A stretch of DNA of 64,000 nucleotides from Rhodosporidiobolus odoratus (lineage: Eukaryota > Basidiomycota > Microbotryomycetes > Sporidiobolales > Sporidiobolaceae). Location: NCBI GenBank assembly GCA_034387635.1, contig JAOANU010000016.1, positions 248,001 to 312,000 on the forward strand. The letters are read 5' to 3'. The translations under genes were made by a program, and so were the position numbers. Positions 34,269-45,812 of this stretch are shown here, in pieces (positions within the stretch are counted from its first letter, which is position 1; the number at the start of each line of letters is the position of its first letter). The notes beneath the pieces were generated by a model that made no database searches, was not told the origin of the DNA, and saw only the letters and a program-made list of their open reading frames with translations.

Positions 34269-37200
34269 ATGAATTGGGTCCGCACTGTACGTTCTCCTTC
34301 TCCTTGTCTCCCCTCCGCTCTGCTCTGATACCGCTCACCTCCTTGATCTCCTTCTTTCCCACAGGCTGTGCAAGCATATCGCGAGATCAATCCGTCTACA
34401 CTCACCGGAGCGATCGATGTCATCGTCGTCGAACGGTCAACAGATGGAGGAGATGTTGAACTCGCTTGTTCCCCATTTCATGTCAGGTTCGGAAAGTTGA
34501 GTATCCTCAGGGCTGTGGACAAGAAGGTGCGCAGTCTTCCCTCATCCTGCCGGCAAGCTGTACTGACCGCCTTGTTCACGCTCATCCGGCCGACACCCCG
34601 ACACCCTGCCTCTTCTTCTCGCTTCTCCCCCACCCTTCCATGTTAAACCTTGGCAGGTCCGCATCACGGTCAACGACGAGCGCATCCCCTTCTACATGAA
34701 GGTCGGAGAGACGGGAGAGGCCTTCTTCGTGTTCGAGACGGACGAGGATGTGCCGGCGGATATGCAAACCAGTCCGTTGAGTGGGCCAATGTCGGACGAC
34801 GGAAGAAGTGATGCTGGGGTATGACCTGTTGCTCCTTGCGTGACTCGAATTATCTGCTGATATGGACCGTGCGCAGGATATACAGGACATGGAGCCGCTC
34901 GACCTCGACGCCCCAGCGTTAGAGCCGGGCACGAAGGAGGAACAGGAGGCGGACGAAGACCGTGAGAAACGCCTCTTGCACCGTGCCCACCATTCAAATA
35001 CTTCTCAACTGACAGATGGCTTTGCAGAACCGAATACCCCGACTCCCTCACATCCGTCGTCCCCCAACTCGTCTCGCTACGCCTCTCTCGCCGGAACCCA
35101 GATGAACTCCCCTACCTCCACCTTCCGCTCCTTCCCAGCCACCCCTTTCCTCGGCAACGTCTCTCCGAGTCGACCTCGGTCTCGAAACAGCTCCATCGAC
35201 CTCGGTATCACCGATGCACCCCTCTCCCACTCGCCGGCCAACGAGAACGGACCCCGAACCCCCGGACGCGAAACCGCAAAGCGCAAGACGGGCGTACATA
35301 TGCCCTCTCCCCTTGCACACGCTGCGGAGAAAGCTGCTGCAGTGGGAGCTAATGCCGCCAAGGGGGTTGGTCATGGACTTCGAGACGCTGAACTGCGAGG
35401 GAAGCTCAAGGAGGACTTGGATAGGCGGCGAGACTCTGATCGGGACGGACATGATTTGAAGGGAGAGCCGGCTGCGCTCGCACAAGTGGACGCGGGTCTG
35501 AGGGCGGATCTGGAAGGGCTTAACCTGGAAGATCGGGAAGGAACACCGCCGCTTAGTACCGGCGATGAGGTTATCGCTGCTGCTCGAGAGCGCAACAAGG
35601 ATGTGCGGGAGCTTCTCGGCGAGAACGAGGGCGCGAGACACTGCCTGTCATTCGACGACCCTTCCACCTCGACCAGCAGCGCGCTCGATCACTCTCTCAA
35701 GCCTTTCCCCAAGAGTGATATGAAGGTCGATCCGAGCAAGGTGCTCAAAAGACCGGACGGCGAGGAGATTGCGGCGCCTCCGGAAGAGAAGGGGGCGTTG
35801 ATGCTGGATATGAGTGGGTACAAGATGGCCAAGGCGAAAGAGGAGGAGAACAAGGTCAAGCAGGATGAGGCGGAGCTGGAGGCGGAATCAACAGACCTGG
35901 TTCTAGGCTTGGACGACAGTATGCCCATATCCTCCCTAGCTTCGCTATCCTCCCACCGAAGCTGACGAATTTTCTACCCCGGCGCAGAGGCTGAAAAGGA
36001 AATCATCGCCTTCACCCAAGCCCTCTTGCAATCCACTGACCCGACCACCCTTCGCAATTTCTTCGACGACTCCGGCGTAGCTGACGACGCCCCGCCCCGA
36101 GCCAGCTCCCCCATTCCACCACTAGACCTCGACGCTCCCGCCATCTCTTCTCCCGCTGACTACCTCGCTCCCGAGCGCAAGATCCGTCCCCGCTCCCGCG
36201 TCAGCTCGCGGGCATCTTCTCCGCCGCCCCGAGCTCTCTCCATATCCAGTCTGCAGTCTATTCATGCCGAGGCGGATCTTTCGCCAAAACCGGACGATGG
36301 AGTCTATCATGCAAGCCCGAACCAGTTCACGCTGAAGACGGGAGGATCGATGCATGTCTTCGAGATGAGCGTGTGCGGGAGCGAAGAGTTTCAGCAGCAC
36401 GACAAGGTACGTCGGCCTTTCTCCTGCTGATTCCGGCAAGCGCTTATGCAGTTTTTTTCCTACAGGCCACGGCCGACACCCTATTCTCCGAACACCAGAT
36501 CACTTTCAACCAATTCATGGAAGAGGAAGGTCTTTCCGACAATCCCGACCTCGTCATCAAGTACTCCGGTCGCTACCTGACATGGGACAACGCTTCCCCC
36601 GTCCTCGCCTCGCTCGCAGTCTATCGCCGATCTCTAGTCGACCATCCAGAGCACCATAAGCATGTCGCTCCCTCTGCCTCAGAACCGGCGAAAACCTCTC
36701 ATCGACGAGGTTGGAGCTTGTGGTGGGGACGTAACCGGGCCGCGCAGGACGATGCCAATTCCGTCTCGAGCATGCCCATTACCAGCGCCGCGACTAGCCC
36801 TCCTACAAGTCCGCCAGACTCGCCGAGATCTGTTCCAGTCGACATTATGCCTGTGTCCGATCTCGTCTCACCGCCTCAGGGTCCGGTGGAGGATGACGAG
36901 TTCCCGGAAGAAGACCACAGCAAGCACTACGCCAAGACGCTGAGGTTGACATCGGATCAACTGGTACATACCTCCCGCCCCTCCTCGTCTGTCCCTCCGG
37001 CTCACTTCAGTCTGCTCTGCTCGCTACCTTGCAGAAAGAACTCGGGTTGAAGAAGGGCATGAATACGATCTCTTTCTCTGTTCGCTCTTCCTATTCTGGC
37101 TTTGCGACATGCACCTCGCGCGTGTTCTTGTGGGAGTCGGACTTCCAGGTCGTCATCAGTGATATTGACGGTACCATCACCAAGTATGCCTACTTTCCGT

Positions 37201-38544
37201 TACCTCTGACTGAACGCACCCGCTACACTTTTACCCCTGTGTTCTGGTCCTGACTCGCGGTGTTTTGCCAGATCCGACGCCCTAGGCCACGTCTTCACCA
37301 TGATCGGCCGTGACTGGACCCACCTCGGCGTCGCGAAGCTCTACACCGACATCGCTCGCAACGGCTACAAGATGATGTACCTCACTTCTCGAGCCATCGG
37401 GCAGGCGGATACGACACGCGAATATCTCAAAGGAATCAAGCAGAACGGCTTCCAATTGCCTGAAGGTCCCGTCATCATGAGTCCGGACAGGTTGATGACT
37501 TCGCTACATCGGTACGTTACCCTTCCCACCCTCACACCAGATAGTCAAACTGATTAGGTTTGTTCGGCAGCGAGGTCATCATGCGCAAGCCGGAAGTTTT
37601 CAAGATGGCTTGTCTGCGCGACATCCAGCGCTTGTTCGGCGAACGCTCTCCCTTCTATGCCGGTTTCGGTAACCGTATCACCGACGCTCTCTCGTACCGC
37701 TCAGTCGACATCCCTTCTTCCCGCATCTTCACCATCGACTCCAACGGTGAAGTCAAGATGGAGCTTCTCGAGTTGGCCGGATACAAATCATCGTTCGTCC
37801 CGCCTCGACCATCTCCTCTAAGATGAAGCTTACTCTTTTTTTCCCACTCAGCTACATTCACATGACCGACCTTGTCGACCAGATGTTTCCTCCCATTAAC
37901 CGCAAGACCGCGCCTGACTATACCGATTTCAACTACTGGCGCACTCCTCTCCCCGCCATAGACCTTCCCGACCTCTCCCCTCCTTCTCCAGCCCTCTCCG
38001 CACGATCCGACCAATCCACAAGCCGCCTGGCCCTCACGCGTCTCGGTAGTCTCGCCTCGACCCTCTCTCGGCGGTCTTCCCGCCAGACCCTCGCTGACGG
38101 CGGTGCAGTCGCTAACAATCGCAACGCGAGGGGTGCGACACCGACCAGTCCTTTATTGCAAGCCACTGTTCCCGAAGAACCTGTTGACAGCGACGAAGAG
38201 GACTACGAAGCTGAACTGTACCGACAGAGGCGGCAACGGAGCCCGTCCATGCCTGGGAGTCTGCCGGACGAGAACGAATTCGACCGGTTCAGGGCGGAGT
38301 TGAGGGCTGAGCCTCGTAGAGGTGGGACGACCGAAGCGGAGGCGTACAAGAAGAGAGTAACGGGGGAGGAGCATGATGAGGAGGAAGGGGTCGGGTATGA
38401 AGACGAGCACGTTGAGGAGGATGTGGAGGGGGATGATTTCGGGGATCAGCTCGACTTCTCGAGTGTGCCCGTAAGTCTTCTCTTCCCCTGTCACCACTTG
38501 AGACTGCGTATTGACGGCCCTTTTGCATCCTGCAGTACCTCTGA
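34269..38544 (+). CDS. PAH1: Lipin-family phosphatidate phosphatase (Pah1)
   Basis: ATG 34269 starts a very short exon (MNWVRT), followed by the N-LIP domain ([40 protein letters not shown]). A long Ser/Pro- and acidic-rich middle follows. The C-terminal catalytic HAD-type domain begins near 36,480 and contains [12 protein letters not shown] near 37,150-37,185; this DxDGT motif is the catalytic signature. It continues with [41 protein letters not shown] and [15 protein letters not shown]. After the domain comes a Ser-rich acidic tail, with a final exon of two codons (Tyr-Leu-stop, 38536-38544). Lipins dephosphorylate phosphatidic acid to diacylglycerol at ER/nuclear membranes and control the balance between storage lipid and phospholipid (family knowledge). 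Many Ser-Pro sites in the middle fit regulation by phosphorylation. In oil-accumulating red yeasts this is a central step of triacylglycerol synthesis. Confidence 0.93.
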
Positions 38545-38945
38545 GCGGTTGCGCCCATTGCTTTCGCTAATCGTGGACACTTTGCTTTTCGTTACCTCTT
38601 CGTCTCGGTTTCACTTTGGCTTGCAATTCTTGCTCACTTGGATGGGTTGTATCTGTTGTACGAGTAGCCTGTTTCGTCCATCGTGTCGCAATAGCCCATA
38701 CACTGCTTCTCCGGGTCTTCTCGTCGTTGGTTCTTACAATCGATCTGACTGTACTTCGCCTTGCTCTCTCCGATGGCTGACGATCGTTCCAGATGATGTT
38801 TCTGCTGGCGTTCTGCCCCATCCCCTGACGATTCCTGTTCTTCCGCCTTCGAACGCTTTCCACCGCGTGGTCTTGTTCTTTCCCTTCTCTCTCTTCTCGA
38901 CTCCCCCGTTCAGCTTTTTTACCATTCGTAGGTAGAGCAGAAAGC
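38545..38945. promoter_or_regulatory. Intergenic region
   Basis: About 400 bp between PAH1 and the GNAT gene, both plus strand. Pyrimidine-rich, with no ORF or RNA gene I can support. Probably the PAH1 3' UTR and the GNAT promoter. Confidence 0.35.
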
Positions 38946-39893
38946 ATGTCTGATTCCACGGTTGCTGTCCCAGCTCGGCGCTCCTTTCGAGTCCAGCTCG
39001 CCAACTCCGACGAAGACTACAAACGATGCCTCGCCATACGCGTTGCCGTCTTCGTTGACGAGCAAGGGTTCAAGATGGAGGATGAGATCGATGAGTGCGT
39101 AGCTATCTCTCAGCCTCTACTGTGGCGATTGAGCTCTGTCGATCTTTTCTATAATTTTGCAGCAAGGACGGATCCTCCGATCACCTCCTACTCGTCGCTA
39201 CCAGCGAGGATGGGTCAGAAGAAGACGCTGGGACGATCCGATGGTACGTAATCATCCCTATATGCTGCAGTGTCCAGTCCATTGACCTGAGACCGCAACT
39301 TGGTCTTTCTTTTCGTCCCTTTTCCTGCCAAAACAGGTGGCCCAAACCCGACACGTCCCCTTCCGCTGGCAAATTAGGTCGCCTCGCCGGTTCGTGACGT
39401 TTCCCTGCCTCTATATCACTCGGCTCCCGTCCCTGACGCTCTGTAACGCTGGGAACGACAGTGAACAAAAAGTTCCGAGGCGACAAGTTTGGCAAAGAGC
39501 TTATCTTTGCGCTTGAGGAGCACGTCAGGACGAGGCAGGGTAAAGCAAAGGAGCAACTGAAAGGGCGGCAGGAGGCAGTCGTGATTGTGCATGGGCAGAT
39601 GTACGTGCAGGGGTTTTACGAGAAGGTGCGCTTTTCTTTTCTGTCTTAATTTCCTTTGACAGTTCTCCAGCGCTTGCATCGCCTTGTGCCGTTTAAGTTT
39701 GTGCGCTGACATTTTCGTCGTTAACGCTCAGTTCGGCTATGTGGCCCAAGGCGAGAAGTTCCTAGAGGTGCGTCCTGGCTTTCCCCCCCCCCCCCCCCGG
39801 ATCCATTACTCGCTCACCCCAGCTCGCGCACAGGACGGGGCGGACCACATCAAGCTTACGAAGACGTTCCAGCTCGTGCCAGAGTCGCCATAG
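38946..39893 (+). CDS. GNAT-family N-acetyltransferase
   Basis: ATG 38946 (MSDSTVAVPARRSFRVQLAN). The protein is built from at least five exons. Visible blocks are YKRCLAIRVAVFVDEQGF, DHLLLVATSED, AGTIRWWPKPD, GRLAVNKKFRGDKFGKELIFALEEH, VIVHGQMYVQGFYEKFGYVAQGEKFLEDGADHIKL, and the C-terminus FQLVPESP, stop 39891-39893. The RLAV...FRGDKFGKEL stretch is the acetyl-CoA binding motif (Q/R-x-x-G-x-G/A type) and FYEKFGYV is the usual last motif. The start RxxVFVxEQGF resembles the ElaA-like subgroup. Substrate unknown. The last intron contains a run of 16 C (39783-39798) just ahead of the acceptor. Confidence 0.85.
39783..39798 (+). repeat. C16 homopolymer in the last intron of the GNAT gene
   Basis: Sixteen uninterrupted C, preceded by tt and followed by ggatcc, within the pyrimidine tract of an intron. 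Such a run is prone to length change and to assembly error, but it lies outside coding sequence. Confidence 0.9.
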
Positions 39894-40037
39894 ACGGCCG
39901 ACGATACAGCGAGGAGACACTTTCTTATCTGGGCTCTGCGATACGACCGGACACGGAGGGAAAGTATGATATGCTTATGTGCAGAGTGGTTGCGATACAA
40001 GAGGTATAAAGAGGTAGGCTATGCACGTTGTCGGGAC

Positions 40038-40118
40038 GAGAGAGAGAGAGAGGGAGAGAAAGAACGAGAGAAAGACAGGGAGAAAAATGAAGGTCAAAAA
40101 GAAAAGAAAGGGAAAACA
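40038..40118 (+). repeat. GA-rich purine tract between convergent genes
   Basis: A stretch of about 80 bases that is almost all A and G on the plus strand, starting with a (GA)n run, between the stops of the GNAT gene (plus) and CRY-DASH (minus). It would be transcribed as pyrimidine in the CRY-DASH 3' UTR. An ORF across it is low complexity and not supported. Confidence 0.6.
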
Positions 40119-40176
40119 CTTCGCGGTCCACTACGTTCACACAACTATCCAGGTAAAATGACCCGCCCGCTCGTTT

Positions 40177-43004
40177 TCACGCCGAGTCATTGTCCTTCCC
40201 GCCCTCCCCGCGCTGGGGCTTCTCCTCGGCATTCCCATTCACGCCGTGACCAGGACCATGACCATGACCGTGACCATGACCGTGACCATGACCGTTTCGC
40301 TGACCGTGCGACTCTTTCCCCCTCACACCACCTCCTCGTGAACCATTACGCGGTCCCGAATCCCCGCTCTCGGCGCTGTCCGTCTGAACCCCCTGACTAG
40401 AGCACCCCTTCCTCCCCCCTCCATTTGTCCTCGACCCACCCTGACCCTGCCCATGTCCACGCCTATGCGGCGAACTCGTCCCACTCCCCCCAGCCCCCGC
40501 TCCTACCGCCTTCCCACCCCTCAAAACCACCTTGATCTCACTCCGGTTCGCCACGCCATGTTTGATGGGTCCTCGTTTCGTATAGTGAGGTTTCCAACCG
40601 GGTTGTTCGATGACGGGGTGGGTGGGGTAAGTGCCCGGGGCGATGAAGCGGTTGAAGTCTTCCAGGGGGAGGGTCCAGGGACAGTGGATTTTCGGGTTGG
40701 GAACCTCGGTGAGAGAGGGGAGCCAGGTGCGGATGTAGTGGCCGTAAGGGTCGTACTGATTACGCGCAGCGGAGTCGGTGGTCAGCGGAGTCGGTGGTCA
40801 GCGAAGAAGAAGAGAGATGAAGAGGAGGGAACGAACCTCGTTGCCCTGCTTTACTGGGTTGAACTGTCGGGAAGCTCGCGGGTCGTTTCCGACTCCCGCG
40901 ACATATTGCCAGTTGCCCCAGTTGGAGGAAGGCTGTGTAGCGTAAGAAACGTCAGAACGGGGGTGCTAGTTGAAAATGGGAGAAAGCGAGAAACCTCGAA
41001 ATCGATCAAGTGAGACTCTGCGGTAAGGTAGCGGTGAGCCTCCAAGCGGGAAAGCTCATCGCATGGAGGAGAAAGCGCACCAAAGAACTCTGCGCCTATC
41101 CGCCAGTCAATCTGAAGATCCTTCGTCAAGAAGCTGGCAACGTTCTGTCGTCCTCGGTTCGACATAAAGCTGCCAATAGACACGTGGATCGTCAGTACTG
41201 TGAGCCGTTACGCCTCAGACCAGCTCACGCAGAGCACTGGAGATCGAGAGACCGAAGGACCATGCAAGACTGACCCCGACCCCCTCAACTCAGCAATATT
41301 CGCATCAATAAACGGCACTCCCGTCTCCCCCCTCATCCACCTGATCGCAGCCTGTTCCTTCTCCACCGATTCCGCCCGAGGTGCGGATCGGTCCCAGGTG
41401 TTCCACCACCCTGGTCGGAGTTTCGGCGCGGCTTGTTTCGGGTCGGTGAGGGCTTCGAAACCGCCAAGGGTGAAGAGGGTGGTGCCGTATTTCCTACGGG
41501 AAGCACACCGTATACTTGCTCAGTGTGTGTAGAGGGGGATACGTAAGAGGAGGCATGAAGCGCACCTCGAGATGAACAAAAAGTATTCCCTCCACAGCAG
41601 CTCGAACCGAAGCCAGTACGCACTCTGGTGGTGACCGAATTGCTTCTCGAAATCATCGATGGCAGCGATAACTTCTCGAGGCGAGATCATCCCGAGGCAA
41701 AGGAAAGGGGAGACTTTGGTCGAGTAAGCGTGACCAAGGAGGCCATTGCGAGTTTCCTACACAACGAGAGAAAACGAAGGTGCGTCAGATGTGACCGGGA
41801 TTGACGAGACGAGGGGCGAAGGGAACGAAATTGCATGCGTACCTTGTACCGCTGGACAGGCGGTTCTTCTCCCTTTGCCTCCGCTTCCGCCGCCGCACCT
41901 CGGAAGTACCACTCGACCCTTTGTAACGCCGAACTCTCTCCTCCCTTGAACGGGAACGCACTGTTCTCGCTATCCAACGCCTGAAGCTGGAACGTGTCCT
42001 CGAGGGGTTTCAACAAGTGGGGCAAGACCCACTCGAGGCAGTTTTGGGATGGTAGGGAGGCGGATCCGTACCCTGGGTAAGGGGAGGTCGCCGGCGGCGA
42101 AGGGAAAGGCTTGAAGCGCTCGGGGACGTGGAGAGGGGCGCGACCGAGATGGGGAAGTTGCTCGACGCGTTTCCGGAAGGGGGTAAAAACGTCAGGAAGA
42201 TTGGCGACAGGGAAGGGAAGGTCGTCCGGGTGAACTGCGTGGGAACACGACAGTCAGCGAACGTGCCAAAAGGGCCACCTAAGGGGGAGCTACACGCACT
42301 CAAAGGGACTTGATCAAATGTCCGCAAAGGCACACCAAACTCCGCCAACTTTTTCCTCAACTTGCGTTCGATCGCCTTCTCCTCCGAGTAGAACTGCACG
42401 ACAAACTCACATCACAATCTTCAGAACTCGACATGTAGAGAGTAAAGAGTATATCGAACCTCTTCCTGAAGCAACACCTCTCTGACCTCATCCCCGTTAT
42501 CCTTGAGGGCTTTGGCAATCTGAGCGCACACCTCGTCCATCTTACCGAACCGAATCAGGAGATCACTGCCTCGGTTCTGGAGGTTCTTCTGAAGGTCGTA
42601 CACGCCCTCGCAGAGGAAGCTGCAAGCAGGGATCGAAAAGAATGGGTCAGGTCAAGACTGCCAGATGAGCCATACGAGAAAGAGGGGAGCGCACCGAGCC
42701 CTGAATGCGCTTGTCCGCCAGAAGCCGCATAGCCGTGTACGAGCCTCTGGGCCCTGTCGCTGATAGTCTGGCAACTGACCCAATTCGATGAAGCGCTCAT
42801 CAAAGACGTAGAGCGGTAGGACATGAGTGACACCCTCTGACTCAGGAGAAGCGTGAGGGTGATGGAGGAGGGCGTTGTCGTGGATCCTGCATGGGGAGAT
42901 GGAGTTTGTATCGATTGCAGGAAGAGAGATGGGAGTGTCGACAGAAGGTGCAAGACTGACCTGAGATCGTTGCGGTGCAAGGTGAGGGTGACTGTGCGTC
43001 CCAT
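40177..43004 (-). CDS. Cryptochrome DASH (photolyase/cryptochrome family)
   Basis: ATG 43004 ([15 protein letters not shown], then IHDN after the first intron) gives the CRY-DASH N-terminal Rossmann-like domain. Later blocks: [28 protein letters not shown], the FAD-domain markers [27 protein letters not shown] and [16 protein letters not shown]. The diagnostic CRY-DASH C-terminal blocks follow: [46 protein letters not shown] and [12 protein letters not shown]. These distinguish it from CPD and (6-4) photolyases. After the catalytic domain there is a Gly/Arg/Ser-rich tail with a His-Gly repeat, stop at 40177. CRY-DASH binds FAD and a folate antenna, repairs CPD in single-stranded DNA and has proposed signalling roles in fungi (family knowledge). 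At least eight introns. Confidence 0.92.
40248..40295 (-). repeat. (GACCRT)n hexamer repeat coding a His-Gly tail
   Basis: Eight near-identical 6-bp units (gaccat/gaccgt, first unit gaccag) on the plus strand. Read on the minus strand they encode alternating Gly-His near the C-terminus of CRY-DASH ([15 protein letters not shown]). Confidence 0.85.
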
Positions 43005-43508
43005 AGCTAGAGTTCAGACTACTCTAATGGCTAGACAGGGTTGTAGTCGTTGACAGATGAAACGAGGGGCGAGGAGGAGTTGGGGATGATGACCCCTCAA
43101 CCAGGCTAGTTGAACTTGATGTAAGGGAGTGATCGAGTATCAGCCCGTGTATGTGCTGATCTCTGGCTCCCTATAGAGTATACACAACCGTGTGTAGGTG
43201 CCAACTGTGAGGGAAGCAAGACCGGGGTGCTTTCTTTTTTCGCTGAGGCGGAGAAGTGCTGCAGCGATCTAGACCAATACAAACTCTACTTGCGCGATGC
43301 TGAAAATGCAAGTTGGATTGCTAGAGCTACATACGACAGTTGGATGCCACATACCACTTATTGCTACCCGAAAAGAGAGAATCGGAAAACGGAAAAGACG
43401 AGGGAACCAAGATCAAGGGCAAAGAAAAGGGAGAAAACAAGGCTACTTTTTGGCTGTCCACGCACAACACCCGACGGACCCACCATGCCCACTCACCGAC
43501 GCATCTGC
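43005..43508. promoter_or_regulatory. CRY-DASH promoter region and MET2 3' region
   Basis: About 500 bp between the MET2 stop (minus) and the CRY-DASH ATG (minus). It must include the CRY-DASH promoter. The half nearest CRY-DASH holds the short string tatagagtatacacaaccgtg (43175-43195), which is AT-rich for this window; a light-response element cannot be identified from sequence alone. Small ORFs here look spurious. Confidence 0.4.
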
Positions 43509-45310
43509 TCACCAAGCCGTCACATCCCCCTCCGCCTCTCCAAACAAACTAGCCTTCTTGGCCTCAAACCCATCTCCGGCTCCCTCCTCACTCTCATTCA
43601 CCGTCTCCAACGGCGCCCCCTCATAAACCTCGGGCAACCTCGCCTGCAAAAACTCCAGCACATGTTCATTAATCTGCTCAAATTCGAGCAAGAACCCATC
43701 GTGTCCATCCGGACTGTCCACGACGACCAATTTGGCATCTGGCATCTGAGCGGCAAGTTCTCGTTGTTCGGTCAGGGTGAAGAGTCCGTCGGTTGAGATG
43801 GCGATGACGAGGGCTCCGGGGGGGATCAGGGACAGGGGAGGAGGAGAGGAAGGTCGACCGCGCCAGAGGTCGTGAGCGTCCATTTTACGAGTCAGGTGGA
43901 TGTAGCAGTTGGCGTCGAATCGAGAGGTGAATTTGTCGCCCTGGTAGCGAAGGTACGATTGAGCGGAGAAGAGAGGAGGAGGGGAGGGAGGGGGGAGAGG
44001 TTCGCCGTTGGGGGCGAGGGGGAGGGAGGTCAGAGCTGCGGTGCGAGATAGAGGCGGTGAGGAGGCGCGGGAGATGGGTCGAGAAGATGAGGCAGGGAAG
44101 GGTTGGTGACCGTCATTGTGGACCGCTTCGGCCCGTTCGGCGAGCGTGCGAGGGAGACCATGCGCGTCGGTGATGATCCCCCTTCCGAGGGCCGCGCCAA
44201 TCTTCTTCTGTGACTTGGCTTTTCCTTCCCCATCCGAATCGACCTCTTTGCGACCGAATCGGCTCTCAAACGAGTCTCGACTGCGGTAGGTGAGCAGAGC
44301 GGCCATCCTCGCTGCCGACAAGCCTCGTTTCGGACCTTCACCTTGAGGGGCGTACCACCCACTCTCGTACTCTGGGTCCGAGTAGATGGACTGTCGCTGA
44401 GCTTCGCCCCACGAAATACCCCAGGCAGAGTGACGGGCGGAGGTGGCGATGGGGCAGATATTACGGACGTAACCCGGCGGGCAGGTCAGAGGCCATTCGA
44501 GGACGGCCATGCCGCCCATCGAGCCACCGATAACGACAGCGACGGTGGAGACGCCGAGGTGATCAAGTAGAAGCTTGTGCAGGCTGCGGCACGGATGAGG
44601 CCCGTGGTGAAAAGGAAATCGTACAGAAAGCAAAGTGTCAGTCCGATGGAGTCTCTACTCAACGAATAAGTAGAATAAGGGACGCACCGAACGTCGTCCC
44701 TCGTGGTCGTGCTCGGAAACTCTGGTCCCCACCACCCACCATCCTCCCTCGCCGGGTTCTGGGTAACAGGCGAAGCGGTGCCATAGGGCGACCCCATAAC
44801 GTTTGCGCAGAAGATGAAGTAGCGAGTCGGGTCGAAGGCGTGCGATGGGCCGAGGAGAGGACCCCACCTGCGCGAATAGGGTAAGTTAGGGACGATAGCA
44901 AAAAGGCTGAGGAAAGAAATGGGGGAGAAAGGGAAGAGGGGCTGACCAGTCTTCAACGTCGCTGCTTCCGGTCAAGGCGTGGCAGATGACCATGACGTTG
45001 TCCTTACTGTAGGGTGCATGATCGGGTCAGCTATGACTACCGCGACAAGCGCGAGAGAGGCTACTCACCTCAAATTGAATTTCCCCCAAGTCCTGAACCC
45101 AACGGTGACATTCTCGAGTACGACGCCAGATTCGAGGGTGAAAGATGAAATGGTTGCGATTGACTGGGAAGGAATCAATCTACTGAAGCGGTTGTTTGCG
45201 AGTGGTGGTGGTGAACCGGGAGGATAGATGGTAACTGTGGGGGGACGAGCTGTATGAGCTCGTAAGGGGTAAAAGAGGGCACTTATGAGTTTACCAGTAG
45301 GCTCTGCCAT
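43509..45310 (-). CDS. MET2: Homoserine O-acetyltransferase
   Basis: ATG 45310 (MAEPTG). It catalyses acetyl-CoA + L-homoserine to O-acetylhomoserine, the entry step of methionine synthesis in fungi. Alpha/beta-hydrolase signatures: VTVGFRTWGKFNL, VMVICHALTGSSDVEDWWGPLLG, YFIFCANVMGSPYGTASP, the nucleophile elbow VIGGSMGGMAVLEW near 44,520 (Ser), and the late catalytic Asp (STDGLF) and His (SPDGHDGFLLEF) near 43,790-43,700. Fungal Met2 proteins often carry an insert between the cap and the FSAQSYLRYQGDKF block; here the insert is Ser/Pro/Ala-rich and long (about 44,250-43,970). Stop 43509-43511. Introns at least at the 5' end (the frame changes near 45,070 and 44,900) and before LHKLLLDHLGVST near 44,590. 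Confidence 0.93.
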
Positions 45311-45812
45311 CTTATACAGTCAATTCGAGGTGAACTACAAGTGTAAGTTGATGAGGAAAGTCAACAGCGGGAACTTAAACAAAGCCTCTCAAAGTCGCTG
45401 TACAACAACTCCGATGGCTTGAATCCACCATGGCCGCATTATTACAGCTTCTACGAGTATCCAGGCAAAGTCAGACTTGTTCCGCAGTCGTTGTCGCTCT
45501 TCTCTTCTTCCTCCGAATCTCGCACTTCCTTTCCACCGTGAGCACGCTGGCAGTCACCCCGGCTAAGCTGCTACGGCGCTGACCGGCATTCTGCTAGACT
45601 GTGCATGGGCTAGAACGCGGTCAAGGCATCTTAGCTTCGACCGCACGACCCCTTTCCCCCGCTTTTTTTACACCTCTTTCGTCTTCTAGTCCTCATCTCT
45701 CCTCTTCATTGACTTCCTTGAGATTGATTTTGCTCTCTGGCTTTGGCCATCTCTTCTGCCTGACTGTCCGTTACTCGCTACCCATACCCAACGCCTACAA
45801 GTGGGCTGAACG
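45311..45812. promoter_or_regulatory. Divergent promoter region, MET2 / Ser-rich gene
   Basis: About 500 bp. It contains an in-context ATG at about 45,429 (ccaccATGG) that opens a short hydrophobic frame. That frame could be an upstream exon of the Ser-rich gene, with a splice near 45,540-45,597. I favour the downstream ATG at 45813, but the upstream one cannot be excluded. Confidence 0.35.

Noticed and set aside
39966..40400. 144-codon ORF between GNAT and CRY-DASH
   Set aside because: Its bulk is the translation of a GA-rich tract and of the complement of the CRY-DASH His-Gly repeat; low-complexity artefact.
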